Assembly (NCBI GenBank): GCA_038230695.1
Contig: JBBRMT010000268.1
Location: 1 to 6,232, forward strand
From: QHBQ01 sp038230695
Lineage (GTDB): Bacteria > Chloroflexota > Chloroflexia > QHBQ01
Direction: 5' to 3'
DNA length: 6,232 nt
The notes below the pieces were generated by a model. The model was not told the DNA's origin and ran no database searches. It saw only the letters and a list, made by a program, of their open reading frames with translations. How positions within the stretch are numbered: the first letter of the stretch is position 1; every line of letters starts with the position of its first letter. The translations under genes and the position numbers were made by a program. Positions 5,739 to 6,232 of the stretch are shown one piece after another.

Positions 5739-5997
5739 AAGAAATCACAGATTTGCCGGGCGGCAATCTACGATGCCTCTGCCAGCCCGCCTGGGCAGAT
5801 CTGCTCTACAGGGGGTGCCAGCTGCCTGCTCTAGGGTTCTTTGACCTGATGCCCGTGCCTAATTCTGTGAGCAGACCCCCTTTTATTTTCCGCCAAAACC
5901 AGGTTTGACAAATGCTTCGCTTTCATGTATAATATTTGCGTTAGAGGCAATCTACCTTTAGCCCCCAGAATGGCCCAGGACCGCAGATCAGCAGCTT
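5739..5997 (+). repeat. Right CRISPR leader, inverted copy of the left leader
   Basis: Pairs with 1-258 in inverted orientation; see the left copy for the mismatch pattern. The block 5757-5997 is about 97% identical, and 5739-5756 is more diverged. It holds a perfect promoter and ends 42 bases before the first CRISPR repeat, so leader function is directly supported by position. A palindrome GCAGATCTGC (5795-5804) is kept in both copies (193-202 on the left). Confidence 0.9.
5905..5933 (+). promoter_or_regulatory. Promoter of the right CRISPR array
   Basis: TTGACA (5905-5910), 17-base spacer, TATAAT (5928-5933): a perfect sigma-70/SigA consensus. Transcription would begin near 5940, about 100 bases before the first repeat, and proceed into the array. 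Confidence 0.88.
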
Positions 5998-6039
5998 CCA
6001 GGTCATTCTAGTAGCCCCACCGCCCCATCCAAGGCGCGG

Positions 6040-6232
6040 GTTACATCCCGCCCGAACCATTTGAGGGCATTGAAACGACATTGTTGCTGTCGACCCACGT
6101 GACTACAATCAAAGCAGTTACATCCCGCCCGAACCATTTGAGGGCATTGAAACTTGGAGGAAACTCCGGCAACCCCGCAATCTTCCATAGGGTTACATCC
6201 CGCCCGAACCATTTGAGGGCATTGAAACATCC
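6040..6232 (+). CRISPR. CRISPR array, leader-proximal end (three repeats, truncated by window)
   Basis: Three identical 37-base repeats at 6040-6076, 6117-6153 and 6192-6228, beginning GTTACATCCCG and ending GGGCATTGAAAC. Spacers are 40 bases (6077-6116) and 38 bases (6154-6191); a third spacer starts at 6229 and leaves the window. The repeat ends in ATTGAAAC, the 8-base form of crRNA 5-prime tag typical of type III and I-B systems cut by Cas6, which agrees with the leader lying on the left and transcription to the right. There is an inverted GCCC/GGGC pair inside the repeat, giving only a weak stem. Confidence 0.97.

Noticed and set aside
5600..5908. Plus-strand open frame across the right leader, and its twin at 90-374 on the minus strand
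   Set aside because: Both run through the leader and into the promoter; the shared C-terminal sequence only reflects the inverted repeat.
1..5997. Composite transposon with long terminal inverted repeats
   Set aside because: The repeats contain CRISPR leader promoters and adjoin an array; no transposase is present and no target-site duplication can be seen.
6003..6230. Minus-strand 75-codon reading frame with a repeated FQCPQMVRAGCN motif
   Set aside because: It is the CRISPR repeat translated in reverse; the repetition follows the repeat-spacer pattern and there is no ribosome site.

Overview
The window is the core of a CRISPR-Cas locus, probably type III, from a GC-rich bacterium. I suspect Chloroflexota, because of the gene set (stand-alone group II-like RT beside cas1-cas2, csx15, CARF effectors) and the dispersed palindromic intergenic repeats, but taxonomy cannot be proved from this stretch.

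Layout, left to right: (1) 1-258, a CRISPR leader pointing left, with a consensus sigma-70-type promoter on the minus strand; its array would lie just outside the window. (2) 259-1573, cas2 and cas1 on the minus strand (cas1 first, cas2 immediately after). (3) 1574-1677, a divergent promoter region in which both directions appear to share one palindromic -10 box. (4) 1678-3300, a stand-alone group II-intron-lineage reverse transcriptase on the plus strand. (5) 3314-3694, csx15. (6) 3835-4557, a two-transmembrane-helix protein with a CARF domain. (7) 4660-5634, a CARF plus PD-(D/E)xK nuclease of the Can2/Card1 type. (8) 5739-5997, a second leader, about 97% identical to the first over its main 240 bases but inverted, with the same promoter. 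(9) 6040-6232, the start of a CRISPR array (three 37-base repeats, two complete spacers), running off the right edge.

How it fits together: Cas1-Cas2, probably with the RT, forms a spacer-acquisition module that could take spacers from RNA and insert them at either of two identical leaders pointing outward. The plus-strand genes csx15, the membrane CARF protein and the CARF nuclease look like a cyclic-oligoadenylate signalling cassette: two predicted effectors (one at the membrane, one a nuclease) and a small protein that may remove the signal. No Cas10, Cas6, Csm/Cmr or other interference gene is in the window, so the signal producer and crRNA processing must be encoded elsewhere. The most notable points are the mirror-image double-leader architecture, the two-helix membrane CARF protein, and a short relic of the cas2 tail at the start of the right-hand leader copy, which suggests how the second leader arose. 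No tRNA, rRNA or insertion sequence was seen.
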